This document shows, one piece after another, positions 63,997-64,000 of a stretch of DNA of 64,000 nt. The stretch spans positions 1,054,001 through 1,118,000 of the forward strand of contig NZ_CP088953.1 in the NCBI RefSeq assembly GCF_021165935.1, written 5' to 3'. The notes under the pieces were generated by a model, which had not been told where the DNA came from, ran no database searches, and saw only the letters and a list, made by a program, of their open reading frames with translations. The DNA is from Microbulbifer elongatus (GTDB lineage Bacteria; Pseudomonadota; Gammaproteobacteria; Pseudomonadales; Cellvibrionaceae). Position numbers and translations under genes: made by a program. Numbering within the stretch: the first letter of the stretch is position 1; the number at the start of each line of letters is the position of its first letter.

Positions 63997-64000
63997 CCCC

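Overview
The window looks like part of a chromosome from a GC-rich marine gammaproteobacterium of the Cellvibrionales type; Microbulbifer is my best guess. That guess rests on protein likeness, the BioH-BioC fusion and two large TonB-dependent receptors, not on a marker gene. Genes are dense, mostly in short operons. I see no tRNA, rRNA, CRISPR array, transposase or prophage.

Layout. 1-6.4 kb: the 5' part of a FimX-like c-di-GMP regulator, a PilZ-like protein, and the EF-P modification set (epmB divergent from efp-epmA). 6.4-14.1 kb: a GNAT protein, cysE, srkA, a small ABM-like protein, a ribbon-helix-helix protein divergent from a SulP transporter, a FabH-like synthase and a ComF protein. 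14.2-18.2 kb: bioB-bioF-bioHC behind a recognisable BirA operator. 18.2-26.7 kb: a secreted cyclase-family protein, then polyamine genes (speA, carboxyspermidine dehydrogenase, nspC, speB) between two DUF6515 paralogs. 26.9-28.2 kb: panC-panD. 28.6-33.9 kb: a CoA-transferase-GNAT fusion, an AcuC-like deacetylase and acs, which together resemble an acetylation switch on acetate activation. 34-44.3 kb: a TonB receptor, a universal stress protein and small proteins, PadR, AlaE, a degenerate phosphorelay protein and a DUF945 protein. 44.4-52.1 kb: the leucine/isovalerate operon liuRABCDE with a LiuR operator. 52.2-54.3 kb: an ECF sigma factor coupled to a membrane protein, a superinfection-immunity-like protein and a His-rich protein. 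54.3-61.2 kb: histidine utilisation (hutH, hutU, hutC divergent from hutI, hutG) with a HutC operator, followed by a second TonB receptor.

The most unusual feature is not a gene. Eleven intergenic elements of 119-136 bp share one fold: a long outer stem whose sequence differs from copy to copy while staying complementary, enclosing two hairpins that both carry a loop of the form RTCCNT. They start with GTGGCGG, end near CCTTC, come with or without an insert of about 15 bp, and occur in both orientations. Three of them separate successive genes of the liu operon, and two sites carry facing pairs. A second family of ordinary REP-like palindromes lies beside two of them. Because both arms change together, these elements look like structured RNA or DNA under pairing constraint, or arms homogenised by template switching, rather than simple insertions.
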